From NCBI RefSeq assembly GCF_014904705.1, contig NZ_JACZCQ010000002.1, positions 243,884 through 307,883 on the forward strand: a stretch of 64,000 bases of DNA, written 5' to 3'. Below the pieces are notes generated by a model. The model did no database searches and was not told the DNA's origin. It was given only the letters and a program-made list of their open reading frames with translations. The translations under genes and the position numbers were made by a program. This stretch comes from Nisaea sediminum (GTDB lineage Bacteria; Pseudomonadota; Alphaproteobacteria; Thalassobaculales; Thalassobaculaceae). Positions 26,645 to 34,713 of this stretch are shown piece by piece. The number at the start of each line of letters is the position of its first letter. Within the stretch, counting starts at the first letter, position 1.

Positions 26645-27868
26645 TCAAGCGCGGTTGTCGGCGCCGACCGTCCAGAACAGGCCGGCGCCGACAACCGCAG
26701 CCGCCGTGCAGACCGCGAAGCCAGTCCCGTATCCGCCGCTCAAATCGAACAGAAATCCCGAGGAGAAAGCGCCGAAGGCGGCTCCGATCCCCTGGCCGAA
26801 ATTCGCCGCGCCGAGGATCGCTCCGATCCCCGAACCGGAAAAGCGCCGGGCCATCAGCGTCGTGATGATCGGGCCCCTCGCCCCCATGCTGAGACCGAAA
26901 CAGACGATATAGATCACCAGCAGAATGCCGGTGCCGTCCGACGGCAGCAGGTAGAGCGCCCCGATGGCGATCACCGTCAGTCCGTAACTCCCGGTCGCGA
27001 CGATGCGATGGCCGAACCTGTCCGCTGCCATGCCCGTCAGGGTCATTCCGAAGAAGGACAGCATCCCGGCGGTCCCGAATGCGAAGGCCGCCTGGCGCTC
27101 GCTCATCCCCTCGCTGACGAGATAGGCGACCGATTGCAGGCTGACCCCGTAGATCGACATCGCCGTGACGAAGAAGATGACGAAAAACATCCAGAAGGCT
27201 GGAGTCTTCAGCGCCGCGAGCAGGGTCGGTCCGGATTTTCCGAGCGCGCGCGAATAGCGCCGCGGATTGCCGTCCGCGCCCTCCGCGATCCGCCGCCAGG
27301 GGAGGAACAGGACGAAGACGCAGAGTACGGCGAAGACGGTAGCGTACCATTCGTAGGCCAGGCGCCAGCCCTGTTTCGCGATCAGATATTCCGCCAGCGG
27401 CGCCATGATTAGCGTGCCAACACCGAGACCGCCGTAGGTCATCGCAAGCGCAGTCGCCAGCCCCTTGTCGAACCAACGGCTGACCACGGCCTGTGCCGGC
27501 GCAAGCCCGATCAGCGCCGCACCGAAGCCGCAAAAAACACCGATCGCGAGCTGGAACTGCCAGAGTTCGGAAAGCGAACCGGCAGCGAAGTATCCCGCGG
27601 CAAGGGCGGCGAGCCCGGCGGCATAGACGAGGCGTCCGCCGAAACGGTCGAACAACAGACCTGCGAGCGGCGCAAAAAATCCCGTCGCTGCCATGAAGAT
27701 GGAATAGACAGAGGTCGCCGAGGAGCGGTCCCAGCCGAGATCGCCGGAAAGCGGCAGCAGGAAGACGGCGTAACTCTCGCCAGCCCCACGCCCGAGCGCC
27801 GTCATCCCGAGACAGAGAGCGAGCACGCCGAGCGATGCGGCCATCGCCCTTCCGCTGATGAGTGCCAT
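26645..27868 (-). CDS. Major facilitator superfamily transporter
   Basis: A 407-residue, 12-helix inner-membrane carrier. MFS loop motifs are LLFDRFGGRL after helix 2 and MAADRFGHRIV after helix 8. The overall pattern (RGAGESYAVFLLPLSGDLGWDRSSATSVYSIFMAATGF at the N terminus) resembles the monocarboxylate/oxalate-formate antiporter-like branch common in proteobacteria. It converges with MCP 1, leaving 6 bp between stops, and has no coupled enzyme gene. The substrate, most likely an organic acid, is inferred only from the branch. Confidence 0.9.
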   Translation of the reverse strand: MALISGRAMAASLGVLALCLGMTALGRGAGESYAVFLLPLSGDLGWDRSSATSVYSIFMAATGFFAPLAGLLFDRFGGRLVYAAGLAALAAGYFAAGSLSELWQFQLAIGVFCGFGAALIGLAPAQAVVSRWFDKGLATALAMTYGGLGVGTLIMAPLAEYLIAKQGWRLAYEWYATVFAVLCVFVLFLPWRRIAEGADGNPRRYSRALGKSGPTLLAALKTPAFWMFFVIFFVTAMSIYGVSLQSVAYLVSEGMSERQAAFAFGTAGMLSFFGMTLTGMAADRFGHRIVATGSYGLTVIAIGALYLLPSDGTGILLVIYIVCFGLSMGARGPIITTLMARRFSGSGIGAILGAANFGQGIGAAFGAFSSGFLFDLSGGYGTGFAVCTAAAVVGAGLFWTVGADNRA

Positions 27869-27950
27869 CGAGAATCGGCTCCGGCAGAAATACTGAACGC
27901 TCTCAGCCTAGTGGCTCGTCAGTTTCGCCGATAGTCCCTGCTGAGGCACT

Positions 27951-28766
27951 TCAGTCACGCGACTTCCCGAAAAACTGGCTCAGGATCAACAGCGTCGAAG
28001 AGATCACGATCATGATGGTCGAGATCGAGGCAATGGTCGGATCGATCTGGTCGCGGAGCGCGTTGAACATGTTCCGCGTGAGGGTCGAATTATCCCCGCC
28101 GGAAACGAACATGGCGACAATCACCTCGTCGAAGGAGGTAAGGAACGAGAGCAAGGCCGCGGTCAGGACGGAGAAACGGATCTGCGGCAAGGTGATGCCG
28201 ATGAAGGCGGTGAAGCGCGAGGCACCGAGGCTGCGGGCCGCCATCTCCTGGTTCATGTCGTAGCTCTTCAGTGCCGCACTGACGACGATCAGCACGAGCG
28301 GCAAGGCGAGGATCGAGTGGGCGATCACCAGACCGAACAAGCTGTTCACGAGCCGGATCTGCACGAAGACATAGAAGGCCGCGATGGCGATCAGGATGAC
28401 CGGAACCATGATCGGCGTGATGAGGACGATGTAGAAGAACTGGCCGAGCGGGTGTCGCGAGACATGGAGGCCGTAGGCCGCCGCGATTCCGAGCGGCGTG
28501 GCGACGCACATGGTGAGGAATCCAGCCTTAAGGGAGGTCCAGGTCGCATCGATCCAGGCTGGCGAACTCAGGTAATGCTCGTACCAGCGCAGCGACCATT
28601 CCCGCGGTGGAAATTCGAGATACTGCGAGGCCGAGAAAGACATCGGCATGACGATCAGGGTCGGCGCGACGAGCAGGATCATGATCACGGACGCGACGAT
28701 GTAGAGCCAGAGCCGCTGGCCGTGGGTGATCTGGGTCTCGGAGGCAGGGCGCTTCAGCCAGTTCAT
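27951..28766 (-). CDS. ABC importer permease (PotC-like, spermidine/putrescine type)
   Basis: A 271-residue inner-membrane permease with six hydrophobic segments. The C-terminal EAA loop is present as EMAARSLGASRFTAFIGITLPQI, which contacts the ATPase. The N-terminal region PTLIVMPMSFSASQYLEFPPREWSLRWYEHYL is typical of PotC/PotI-type permeases. Its ATG 28766 overlaps the stop of the upstream permease by one base (TGATG), so the two are coupled. It is the last gene of the importer operon 31936-27951. Substrates of this transporter class include polyamines, 2-aminoethylphosphonate and sugar-acid-like compounds. Confidence 0.92.
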   Translation of the reverse strand: MNWLKRPASETQITHGQRLWLYIVASVIMILLVAPTLIVMPMSFSASQYLEFPPREWSLRWYEHYLSSPAWIDATWTSLKAGFLTMCVATPLGIAAAYGLHVSRHPLGQFFYIVLITPIMVPVILIAIAAFYVFVQIRLVNSLFGLVIAHSILALPLVLIVVSAALKSYDMNQEMAARSLGASRFTAFIGITLPQIRFSVLTAALLSFLTSFDEVIVAMFVSGGDNSTLTRNMFNALRDQIDPTIASISTIMIVISSTLLILSQFFGKSRD

Positions 28767-29677
28767 CAATGCCCTCCCCCGAGAACGCGGTTCAGGTTCA
28801 GCAGACGCGACGCGGCGAACAGGATGCCCAGCGTGATCGCCAGCAGAACCACACCGAGCGCGCTCGCCGCCCCCCAATTGAAGAACAGCTCGATATTGTT
28901 GGTGATCTGGTTGGACACCATGATCACCTTGCCGCCGCCGAGCACGGCTGGCGTGACGAAGAAGCCGAGGCAGAGCACAAAGACGATGAGCGCGCCCGCG
29001 AAGAGGCCAGGCAGCGACAGCGGGAAGAAGATGTTCCAGAAGGTCTGCACCGGTCCTGCGCCGAGATTCGACGACGCTTTCAGGTAATCCTCGCTGATTG
29101 CCTTCATCGAGCCGTAGAGCGGCAGGACAAGGAAGGGGAGCATGATATGGACCATGCCGATCAGCGTCCCTGTCAGGTTATGGACAAGAGCGAGCGGTTC
29201 TTCCCAGAGCCCGAGGGAGATCCCCCACTCGTTGATCAGCCCCTTGCTCTGCAGCAGCACCAGCCAGGCGTAGGTCCGCACCAGCAGCGAGGTCCAGAAC
29301 GGCAGCAGCACGGTCAGCATGCAGAGCGCCGCGGCGCGCTTCGGAAGCTGGGAGAGGAAGTAGGCGAGCGGATAGCCGAGCAGGATGCAGATCCCGGTGG
29401 TCAGGAAGCTGACCTTGAAAGTGGTCCAGAAGATGCGCGCATAAGCCTTGCTCTCGAGCATCCGGTCGTAATGCTCGAGAGAGAAGCTGCCGTCGTCGGA
29501 CAGGAAGGAGAGATAAAACAGCCAGCCGACCGGGATCACCATCACGATCATGACCGTCAGCACCGCCGGCGAGGCCAGTCCGAGCAGCGCCCAGCGCTCC
29601 CGCCAATCCTGCCGGGTCAGCAGAGCCTCGTTCTCCCGCGTGGCGTTGCCGGATGCGATTTCCGCCACCCCTCTCAT
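28766..29677 (-). CDS. ABC importer permease (PotB-like, spermidine/putrescine type)
   Basis: A 303-residue permease with a cytoplasmic N-terminal extension followed by six hydrophobic segments. Landmarks are VMVIPVGWLFYLSFLSDDGSFSLEHY, LPFWTSLLVRTYAWLVLLQSKGLIN (a hallmark of PotB-type permeases) and the EAA loop DYLKASSNLGAGPVQTFWNIFFPLSLPG. The ATG overlaps the preceding ATPase stop (ATGA at 29674-29677). It pairs with the downstream PotC-like permease to form the membrane channel. Confidence 0.92.
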   Translation of the reverse strand: MRGVAEIASGNATRENEALLTRQDWRERWALLGLASPAVLTVMIVMVIPVGWLFYLSFLSDDGSFSLEHYDRMLESKAYARIFWTTFKVSFLTTGICILLGYPLAYFLSQLPKRAAALCMLTVLLPFWTSLLVRTYAWLVLLQSKGLINEWGISLGLWEEPLALVHNLTGTLIGMVHIMLPFLVLPLYGSMKAISEDYLKASSNLGAGPVQTFWNIFFPLSLPGLFAGALIVFVLCLGFFVTPAVLGGGKVIMVSNQITNNIELFFNWGAASALGVVLLAITLGILFAASRLLNLNRVLGGGH

Positions 29678-30753
29678 TCCCCCTCGTCCGGAATCAGAAC
29701 GACGTCGGCCGGCTTCAGTCCGAGCGCGACGCGTTCGCCGACGGCCAGCTTCTCGATCGCCGCCTCGCTGCGCATGCCGGCGCGCACCGCGATGTCCGTG
29801 CCGTCCGCCAGCGTCACATAGGCGAGCGTGGTATCGCCCTGATAGACGAGATCCTTCACCGTGCCGGGGAAGATATTGGTTTTCCCGGAATCGCTGCCGT
29901 CGAGAATGGTCAGACGTTCGGGCCGAACGACAAGAGAGAGAGCGCGCCCGTCCGGCACCTCGCCCACCTCGAGCGCGACACCGGCGAAACTGAGATTGTC
30001 GCCCTTGCGCTCCAGCTTGAGGAAGGTCGACTCACCTATGAATTCGGCGATGAAACGGTTTGCAGGACGCTCGTAGATCCGGCGCGGCGCGTCGAGCTGC
30101 ATAAGGCGGCCATGATTGATGACGGCGATGCGGTCCGACATGGTCAGCGCCTCGCGCTGATCGTGCGTGACATAGACCGTGGTCATGCCGAGCTTCTCGT
30201 GCAAGTGCCGGAGCTCGATCTGCATCTGCTCGCGGAGATTCTTGTCGAGTGCGGAGAGCGGCTCGTCCATCAGCAGAATGCGCGGACTGAAGACGATGGC
30301 GCGGGCGAGCGCGACGCGCTGCTTCTGCCCGCCGGAAAGCTGGCCGATCCGCCGTTCACCGTAACCGCCGAGCTGCACCGTCTCCAGTGCCCGCTCGACG
30401 AGACCAGCGGCTTCCGCCTTCGCTACCTTCCGCAGCTTCAGCGGGTAGGCAACGTTGGCCGCCACGCTCATATGCGGAAAGAGGGCGTAGTTCTGGAACA
30501 CCATGCCGACACCGCGCTTGTGCGGCGGCATGGTCACGATCTCCTCGTCGCCGAAGCGGATGCTGCCGTGATCCGGGCGCGTGAAACCGGCAAGCGCCAT
30601 CAGCAGCGTGGTCTTTCCCGATCCGGACGGGCCGAGGAGCGTCAGAAACTCGCCGCTCTTGACCTCGAGATCGACGTGATCGAGGGCAAAGAGGCTGCCA
30701 TAGCTCTTCGTCAGGCCGGAAATCGATATCGGAAGCGCGTCCTGCTTCGACAT
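29674..30753 (-). CDS. ABC importer ATP-binding protein (PotA-like)
   Basis: A 359-residue ATPase with Walker A GPSGSGKTT at about 41-49, Q-loop GMVFQNYALFPHMSVAANVAYPL, signature LSGGQKQRVALARAI, Walker B ILLMDEPLSALD and H-loop VYVTHDQREAL. Residues beyond about 240 form a TOBE domain (LVVRPERLTIL), as in the PotA/MalK group. It energises the two downstream permeases. A GC-rich hairpin separates it from the upstream binding-protein gene, so its level is probably lower than that of the binding protein. Confidence 0.94.
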   Translation of the reverse strand: MSKQDALPISISGLTKSYGSLFALDHVDLEVKSGEFLTLLGPSGSGKTTLLMALAGFTRPDHGSIRFGDEEIVTMPPHKRGVGMVFQNYALFPHMSVAANVAYPLKLRKVAKAEAAGLVERALETVQLGGYGERRIGQLSGGQKQRVALARAIVFSPRILLMDEPLSALDKNLREQMQIELRHLHEKLGMTTVYVTHDQREALTMSDRIAVINHGRLMQLDAPRRIYERPANRFIAEFIGESTFLKLERKGDNLSFAGVALEVGEVPDGRALSLVVRPERLTILDGSDSGKTNIFPGTVKDLVYQGDTTLAYVTLADGTDIAVRAGMRSEAAIEKLAVGERVALGLKPADVVLIPDEGE

Positions 30754-30813
30754 TCCAAGCTCTCAGAAATTCGTGTCATGGGAAATGTGGCCGCATTCGC
30801 GGCGGATGGAAAC

Positions 30814-30839
30814 GGGGACGGCGACCAGGCGCCGTCCCC
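30814..30839 (-). terminator. Intercistronic hairpin downstream of the binding-protein gene
   Basis: GGGGACGGCG and CGCCGTCCCC form a perfect 10 bp stem with a 6 nt loop, between the solute-binding protein and ATPase genes. There is only a short T-tract on the minus strand, so partial termination or 3-prime mRNA protection of the binding-protein transcript is more likely than full termination. Confidence 0.65.
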
Positions 30840-30865
30840 TCCCCAGTTTGACCAAGAGCCGGTTT

Positions 30866-31936
30866 CTACTCGGTCAACATTTCCTGATACATCGCGGCCG
30901 CCTTCTGTTCCCACTTGGCGTACCAGGCGAGGCTGATCGGCAGCTGCAGCTTGGCATTGTCCGGGTGGGACGGCATCGCGCGCGCCATGGCTTCATCGAT
31001 CTTGCCGATCTCATAGGCCTTCTTGTTGGTCGGGCCGTAGGTGATGTGCTCCGGCAGGTTCGCCTGGATCTCCGGCTTGCTCATCTCGGCCAGGAACTTC
31101 ATCGCCAGATCCTTGTTCGGAGCGCCCTTCGGGATGGCGAAGCAGTCATAGTCGAGCAGCGCCTGGTTGAAGGTATAGGCCACCTTGGCACCATCCTTCT
31201 TCGCAACGTCGAAGCGGCCGTTCCAGCCGGTGACCATGTCGACCTCACCGTCCTTCATCAGCTGCGCATGCTGCGCTCCCGACGACCACCAGACCGCGAC
31301 GCTCGGCTTCAGTTCGCGGATCTTGTCGATCGCGCGCTTGATGCCCTCCTCGCTGTCGAGAACCTTGTAGACGTCTTGCGGCGCGACACCGTCGGCCATC
31401 AGCGCCGGCTCCAGCGCACCCGCGACCTTGTCGCGATAGGATCGCTTGCCCGGGAACTTCTTCACGTCCCAGAAATCGGCCCAGCTCTTCGGCCCGTTAT
31501 CGCCGTAGGTCGCGGTATTGTAGGCCATGACCGTGGAGAACACGTCGCTACCGATGCAGTAATCGGTGTAGAGCCCCGGATAGAAGGTCGAGACGTCGAC
31601 GATTCCGAAATCGATCTTCTCGAGCAGACCTTCCTCGGCGGCGCGGGCAGCGCTGCCGGAGCCGCTGGAAACGATGTCCCAGCCGACCGCGCCGGCCTTC
31701 ACTTTCAGACGGACGTCGGACATGCCGCCATAGGTCTCTTCCTTGACGGTGATCCCCATGGCCTTTGCCGCGGGCTGGAAGAGCGCAAGGCTCTGGGCAT
31801 TCTGGTAGGAGCCGCCCCAGGACGCGACGGTCACGCTGTCGGCGGCAAGTGCGGGAAGCGCGACCGCGGACAGGGCCATCGCGCCGGCCGCCACGGTCAG
31901 AATGCCGCGGCGGGAAATGTTCTTCTTGTTCGTCAT
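30866..31936 (-). CDS. ABC importer solute-binding protein (PotD/PotF-like), Tat-type signal
   Basis: A 356-residue periplasmic binding protein of the Pot-type family (SBP_bac_8-like). The leader NKKNISRRGILTVAAGAMALSA has the twin-arginine pattern S-R-R-G-I-L at residues 8-13, with cleavage after about ALPALA. The mature part begins TVASWGGSYQNAQSLALFQPAAKA, typical of this class, and includes GWDIVSSGSGSAARAAEEGLLEKID and SYRDKVAGALEPALMADGV. It is the first gene of the importer operon. A direct-repeat element identical in layout to one beside the MocR gene lies 127-156 bp upstream, so control by that regulator is likely. Ligand unknown. Confidence 0.92.
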   Translation of the reverse strand: MTNKKNISRRGILTVAAGAMALSAVALPALAADSVTVASWGGSYQNAQSLALFQPAAKAMGITVKEETYGGMSDVRLKVKAGAVGWDIVSSGSGSAARAAEEGLLEKIDFGIVDVSTFYPGLYTDYCIGSDVFSTVMAYNTATYGDNGPKSWADFWDVKKFPGKRSYRDKVAGALEPALMADGVAPQDVYKVLDSEEGIKRAIDKIRELKPSVAVWWSSGAQHAQLMKDGEVDMVTGWNGRFDVAKKDGAKVAYTFNQALLDYDCFAIPKGAPNKDLAMKFLAEMSKPEIQANLPEHITYGPTNKKAYEIGKIDEAMARAMPSHPDNAKLQLPISLAWYAKWEQKAAAMYQEMLTE

Positions 31937-32062
31937 GTGAGGTTTCTCCGCTGTTCGTTTGGTGGGTCTTGCTCGGAGATGGAGCGTTTTCGCCCCTCTC
32001 CTGGACTACATCCGGTCCGGCCCGTTACAGAAAAGTGAAAGGCCAGATTGGCCCACGGAACA

Positions 32063-32092
32063 GGTCCATTCTCGAATAAACAACAGACCAAT
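32063..32092. promoter_or_regulatory. Predicted MocR operator, copy 1 (importer operon)
   Basis: GGTCCATT (32063-32070), 14 nt, AGACCAAT (32085-32092). On the minus strand this reads as direct repeats ATTGGTCT and AATGGACC with starts 22 bp apart, two helical turns. The same two octamers with the same 14 nt spacing recur at 34643-34672. It lies upstream of the minus-strand importer operon. Direct repeats of this sort are the site type bound by GabR and other MocR regulators. Confidence 0.75.
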
Positions 32093-32127
32093 TTTACAGG
32101 GAGCAACCGTTCGCATCGAGGAAACCG

Positions 32128-33426
32128 CTACCGGTTCCAGCCGTCGCGCCAGCGGAAATAGGCAACCGACGCGGCGAGGAACCAGGGACGGCCCGTATAG
32201 AGAGGACGCGTCGGGAAACCGATCCCGTCGAAGGCCGTCCGGCCCTCCTTCTTCCCCAGCATCTGCTGCGCGACACGCATTCCGAGATACCCCGACATGG
32301 ACACACCCGAGCCGCAATATCCCATCGCATAGTGGACGTTTTCATGACAGCCCACATGGGCAAGCGTATCGAAGGTATAGGCGACGAAACCCATCCAGGA
32401 GTGACTGACCCGGACATCGGCCAGTTCAGGGAAGATCGCGGCGAGATCGCGACGCAGCAGTGGCGCACTCTTGCGCGGGTCGGTCTCGCCGGCGGAAACC
32501 CGGCCTCCGAACAGAATCCGCGTCCGGTCCGGTGACGGCCGGTAGTAATAGACCACCTTGCGGCTGTCCCCGAGCATGCGGTCGGTCGGGATCAGCCGGT
32601 CCATCTGTTCCTTCGGTAGCGCCTCCGTGGCGATGATATAGCTGCCGATCGGGATGACCCGCCGGCGCTGCCAGCCGGAGACCGCACCCGTATAACCGTT
32701 GCTTGCGACCATTACATTGCGCGCGCGGACGACGCCCCTGCCCGTCCTGACCCGGAATCCGGGAGCGCTCTCCTCGATCGAGGTGACTGGACAGCGCGTG
32801 GCGATGACGACACCCGCTTCCTCGGCGCGTCGCAGCAGCCCCGCATGAAACTTCGCCGGGTCGAGCGAGGCCGTGCTTTCGTTCACGATCCCGCCGTAAT
32901 AGGCATCCGTGCCGATTTCCGCATGCTGTTCGGCGCGCGTGACGACGCGGAGCGGCTCGACCAGTCCCGCCGGCTGGTTTTCCGCCGCCCAAGCCATCTT
33001 CTCGAACTGGATCGGGTTATGCGCGGCGGTGAACTTGCCGGGCACGGCGAAATCGCAGTCGATCTTCTCGGCGGCGACGAAATCGGTGATCCAATCGAGG
33101 GCATTCGAACCTTCGCGGATGATGCCGAACGCCGTATCGGTGCCATAGCGGCGCGTCAGTTCCTCGTAACCCGGCTTGATCGAGCGGCTGATCTGGCCGC
33201 CGTTCCGCGTGCTGCAGCCCCAACCGGCATCCTCGGCATCGCAAACCAGTACGGAACGTCCGGCCCGGGCCAGCTCCAGTGCCGCCGACAGGCCGGTATA
33301 ACCGGAGCCGACCACCAGCACGTCGACCTGCTGCGGCAAGTCGGGCCTGGCGATCTCGGGCCGCGGCGTTTCCCCCCACCAATAGGGATCGGTGGTGAAG
33401 TCTTCAGTGAATATGTCGCTCTGCAT
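32128..33426 (-). CDS. FAD-dependent oxidoreductase of the DAO family
   Basis: A 432-residue flavoenzyme of the D-amino-acid oxidase/glycine oxidase fold. The dinucleotide site is VDVLVVGSGYTGLSAALELARAG at about 34-56, followed by CDAEDAGWGCSTRNGGQISRSIKPGYEEL, as in the gamma-glutamylputrescine oxidase (PuuB/OrdL-like) group. The C-terminal part has WMGFVAYTFDTLAHVG and YAMGYCGSGVSMSGYLG. ATG 33426 lies 16 bp after the enolase-superfamily gene and is probably cotranscribed with it. The N-terminal TEDFTTDPYWWGETPRP matches this branch. A secondary amine, N-methyl amino acid or hydroxy acid is the likely substrate class. Confidence 0.9.
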   Translation of the reverse strand: MQSDIFTEDFTTDPYWWGETPRPEIARPDLPQQVDVLVVGSGYTGLSAALELARAGRSVLVCDAEDAGWGCSTRNGGQISRSIKPGYEELTRRYGTDTAFGIIREGSNALDWITDFVAAEKIDCDFAVPGKFTAAHNPIQFEKMAWAAENQPAGLVEPLRVVTRAEQHAEIGTDAYYGGIVNESTASLDPAKFHAGLLRRAEEAGVVIATRCPVTSIEESAPGFRVRTGRGVVRARNVMVASNGYTGAVSGWQRRRVIPIGSYIIATEALPKEQMDRLIPTDRMLGDSRKVVYYYRPSPDRTRILFGGRVSAGETDPRKSAPLLRRDLAAIFPELADVRVSHSWMGFVAYTFDTLAHVGCHENVHYAMGYCGSGVSMSGYLGMRVAQQMLGKKEGRTAFDGIGFPTRPLYTGRPWFLAASVAYFRWRDGWNR

Positions 33427-33442
33427 GATGGCTCCGGTCGGC

Positions 33443-34543
33443 TCAATCGAGTTCAGAGCATTGATACTGCGCCCGCTCGAGCCAGTCTTGCCGGATCTCG
33501 ACACCCCAGCCTGGTCCCGACGGAATTTCGACCTTGCCGTCGCGGGCCACGGGGAACGGATCGTAGAGATCCTTTTGCCACGGGTAGTAGTCGAAATCCT
33601 CGATCGCGAATTCGACATAGGGTCCGGCCGCCTCGATCGCGCCCATCAGGTGCAGCGTGAAGATCGTGACCAGACCGAGATTGGCCGAGTGCGGCGTGCA
33701 GGCCATGCCGTATTTCTTCGCCAGATCCGCGATATGCAGCGTGCGGTGGATGCCGCCGATATAGAGAATATCAGGCTGCAGCACGTCGACCGCGTGCATC
33801 GCCGCCATCCGCCGCCAGTGCGCGAGATCGCAGTCCTGCTCGCCGCCGGTCACGTCGATGTCGAGCGCGTCGGAGACTTCCTTGGTCCATTCCAGCTCCC
33901 AATAGGGACATGGTTCCTCGAAATGGCAGAAACCGTGATCCTGCATCATCCGGCCGACCTCGATCGCACGCTTGGGCGTGAAGCAGCTGTTGGCGTCCGC
34001 GAGGAGATCGCAGCTCTCGCCGAAAGCCTTGCTCATCGCTCCGATGATCTCTTCCGTCCGGCCGGGCCATTCGTCGACGTCATGGCCGTATTCGCTGCCG
34101 ACCCGGATCTTGAAGGCGTCGTAACCGCATTCGTCCTGCTGCCGCTTCAGCCGTTCGACCTCGTCTGCCGGGGTGATGTCGCGCCGCATGCTGGAGCCGT
34201 AGACCCGGAACGGGCGCGGGGTACCGCCGAGCAGCTCGCAGACGCTTTTGCCCCCGCGCTTGCCGTAGAGGTCGTAGAGCGCGGTATCGAGCCCGGCCAT
34301 GCCGCGGCGCAGATAGGCGCCCGGGAACTTGTGCTCCTTCTCCGGGATGATCCGCATCAGCCCCGGAAGATCGAAGGCGTTCCAGCCGAGTGCGTAAGGC
34401 GCGACCTGGCGATGCAGCACCAGCGAGGAGATATCGGAATTATAGGTCGAGACCTGGCCCCAACCCTGGCTCCCGTCTTCGATCGTCACGCGCACGAAGC
34501 CGACGAACCGGGTGCTGAATGTCTCGATCTTTGTGATTTTCAT
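33443..34543 (-). CDS. Enolase-superfamily (mandelate racemase/muconate lactonizing enzyme) protein
   Basis: A 366-residue enzyme that should abstract an alpha-proton of a carboxylate, giving racemisation, dehydration or cycloisomerisation. The Mg ligands are Asp183 (ADANSCFTP), Glu209 (HFEEPCPY) and Glu235 (GGEQDCD). The base on one face is Lys145 in a K-I-R motif ([10 protein letters not shown]), with His285 (TPHSANLG) and Asp258 ([10 protein letters not shown]) as the opposing dyad, so it belongs to the mandelate-racemase-type subgroup. I cannot name its substrate. It is divergent from the MocR gene with the predicted operator between them. Confidence 0.9.
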   Translation of the reverse strand: MKITKIETFSTRFVGFVRVTIEDGSQGWGQVSTYNSDISSLVLHRQVAPYALGWNAFDLPGLMRIIPEKEHKFPGAYLRRGMAGLDTALYDLYGKRGGKSVCELLGGTPRPFRVYGSSMRRDITPADEVERLKRQQDECGYDAFKIRVGSEYGHDVDEWPGRTEEIIGAMSKAFGESCDLLADANSCFTPKRAIEVGRMMQDHGFCHFEEPCPYWELEWTKEVSDALDIDVTGGEQDCDLAHWRRMAAMHAVDVLQPDILYIGGIHRTLHIADLAKKYGMACTPHSANLGLVTIFTLHLMGAIEAAGPYVEFAIEDFDYYPWQKDLYDPFPVARDGKVEIPSGPGWGVEIRQDWLERAQYQCSELD

Positions 34544-34642
34544 GAATGCATATCCACACCAGAGAAATCGGCGCCGCTGCCGTCCGCAGTTTATCGGCCA
34601 CTTTGTTGCACAATCTTGACGATTGATTTGGACGCAAATTAA

Positions 34643-34672
34643 GGTCCATTTTCGAGAAAACACCAGACCAAT
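34643..34672. promoter_or_regulatory. Predicted MocR operator, copy 2 (divergent enolase/MocR promoter region)
   Basis: GGTCCATT (34643-34650), 14 nt, AGACCAAT (34665-34672), between the divergent enolase-superfamily and MocR genes. It matches the copy at 32063-32092 in both octamers and spacing, and several spacer positions (TCGA, AAACA) also agree. It is placed 42 bp before the MocR start, suited to autoregulation and control of the enzyme operon. Confidence 0.8.
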
Positions 34673-34713
34673 CAATCGTCCTTTCTCCAGTCGGCAGGGA
34701 GCCCGCCGCATTC

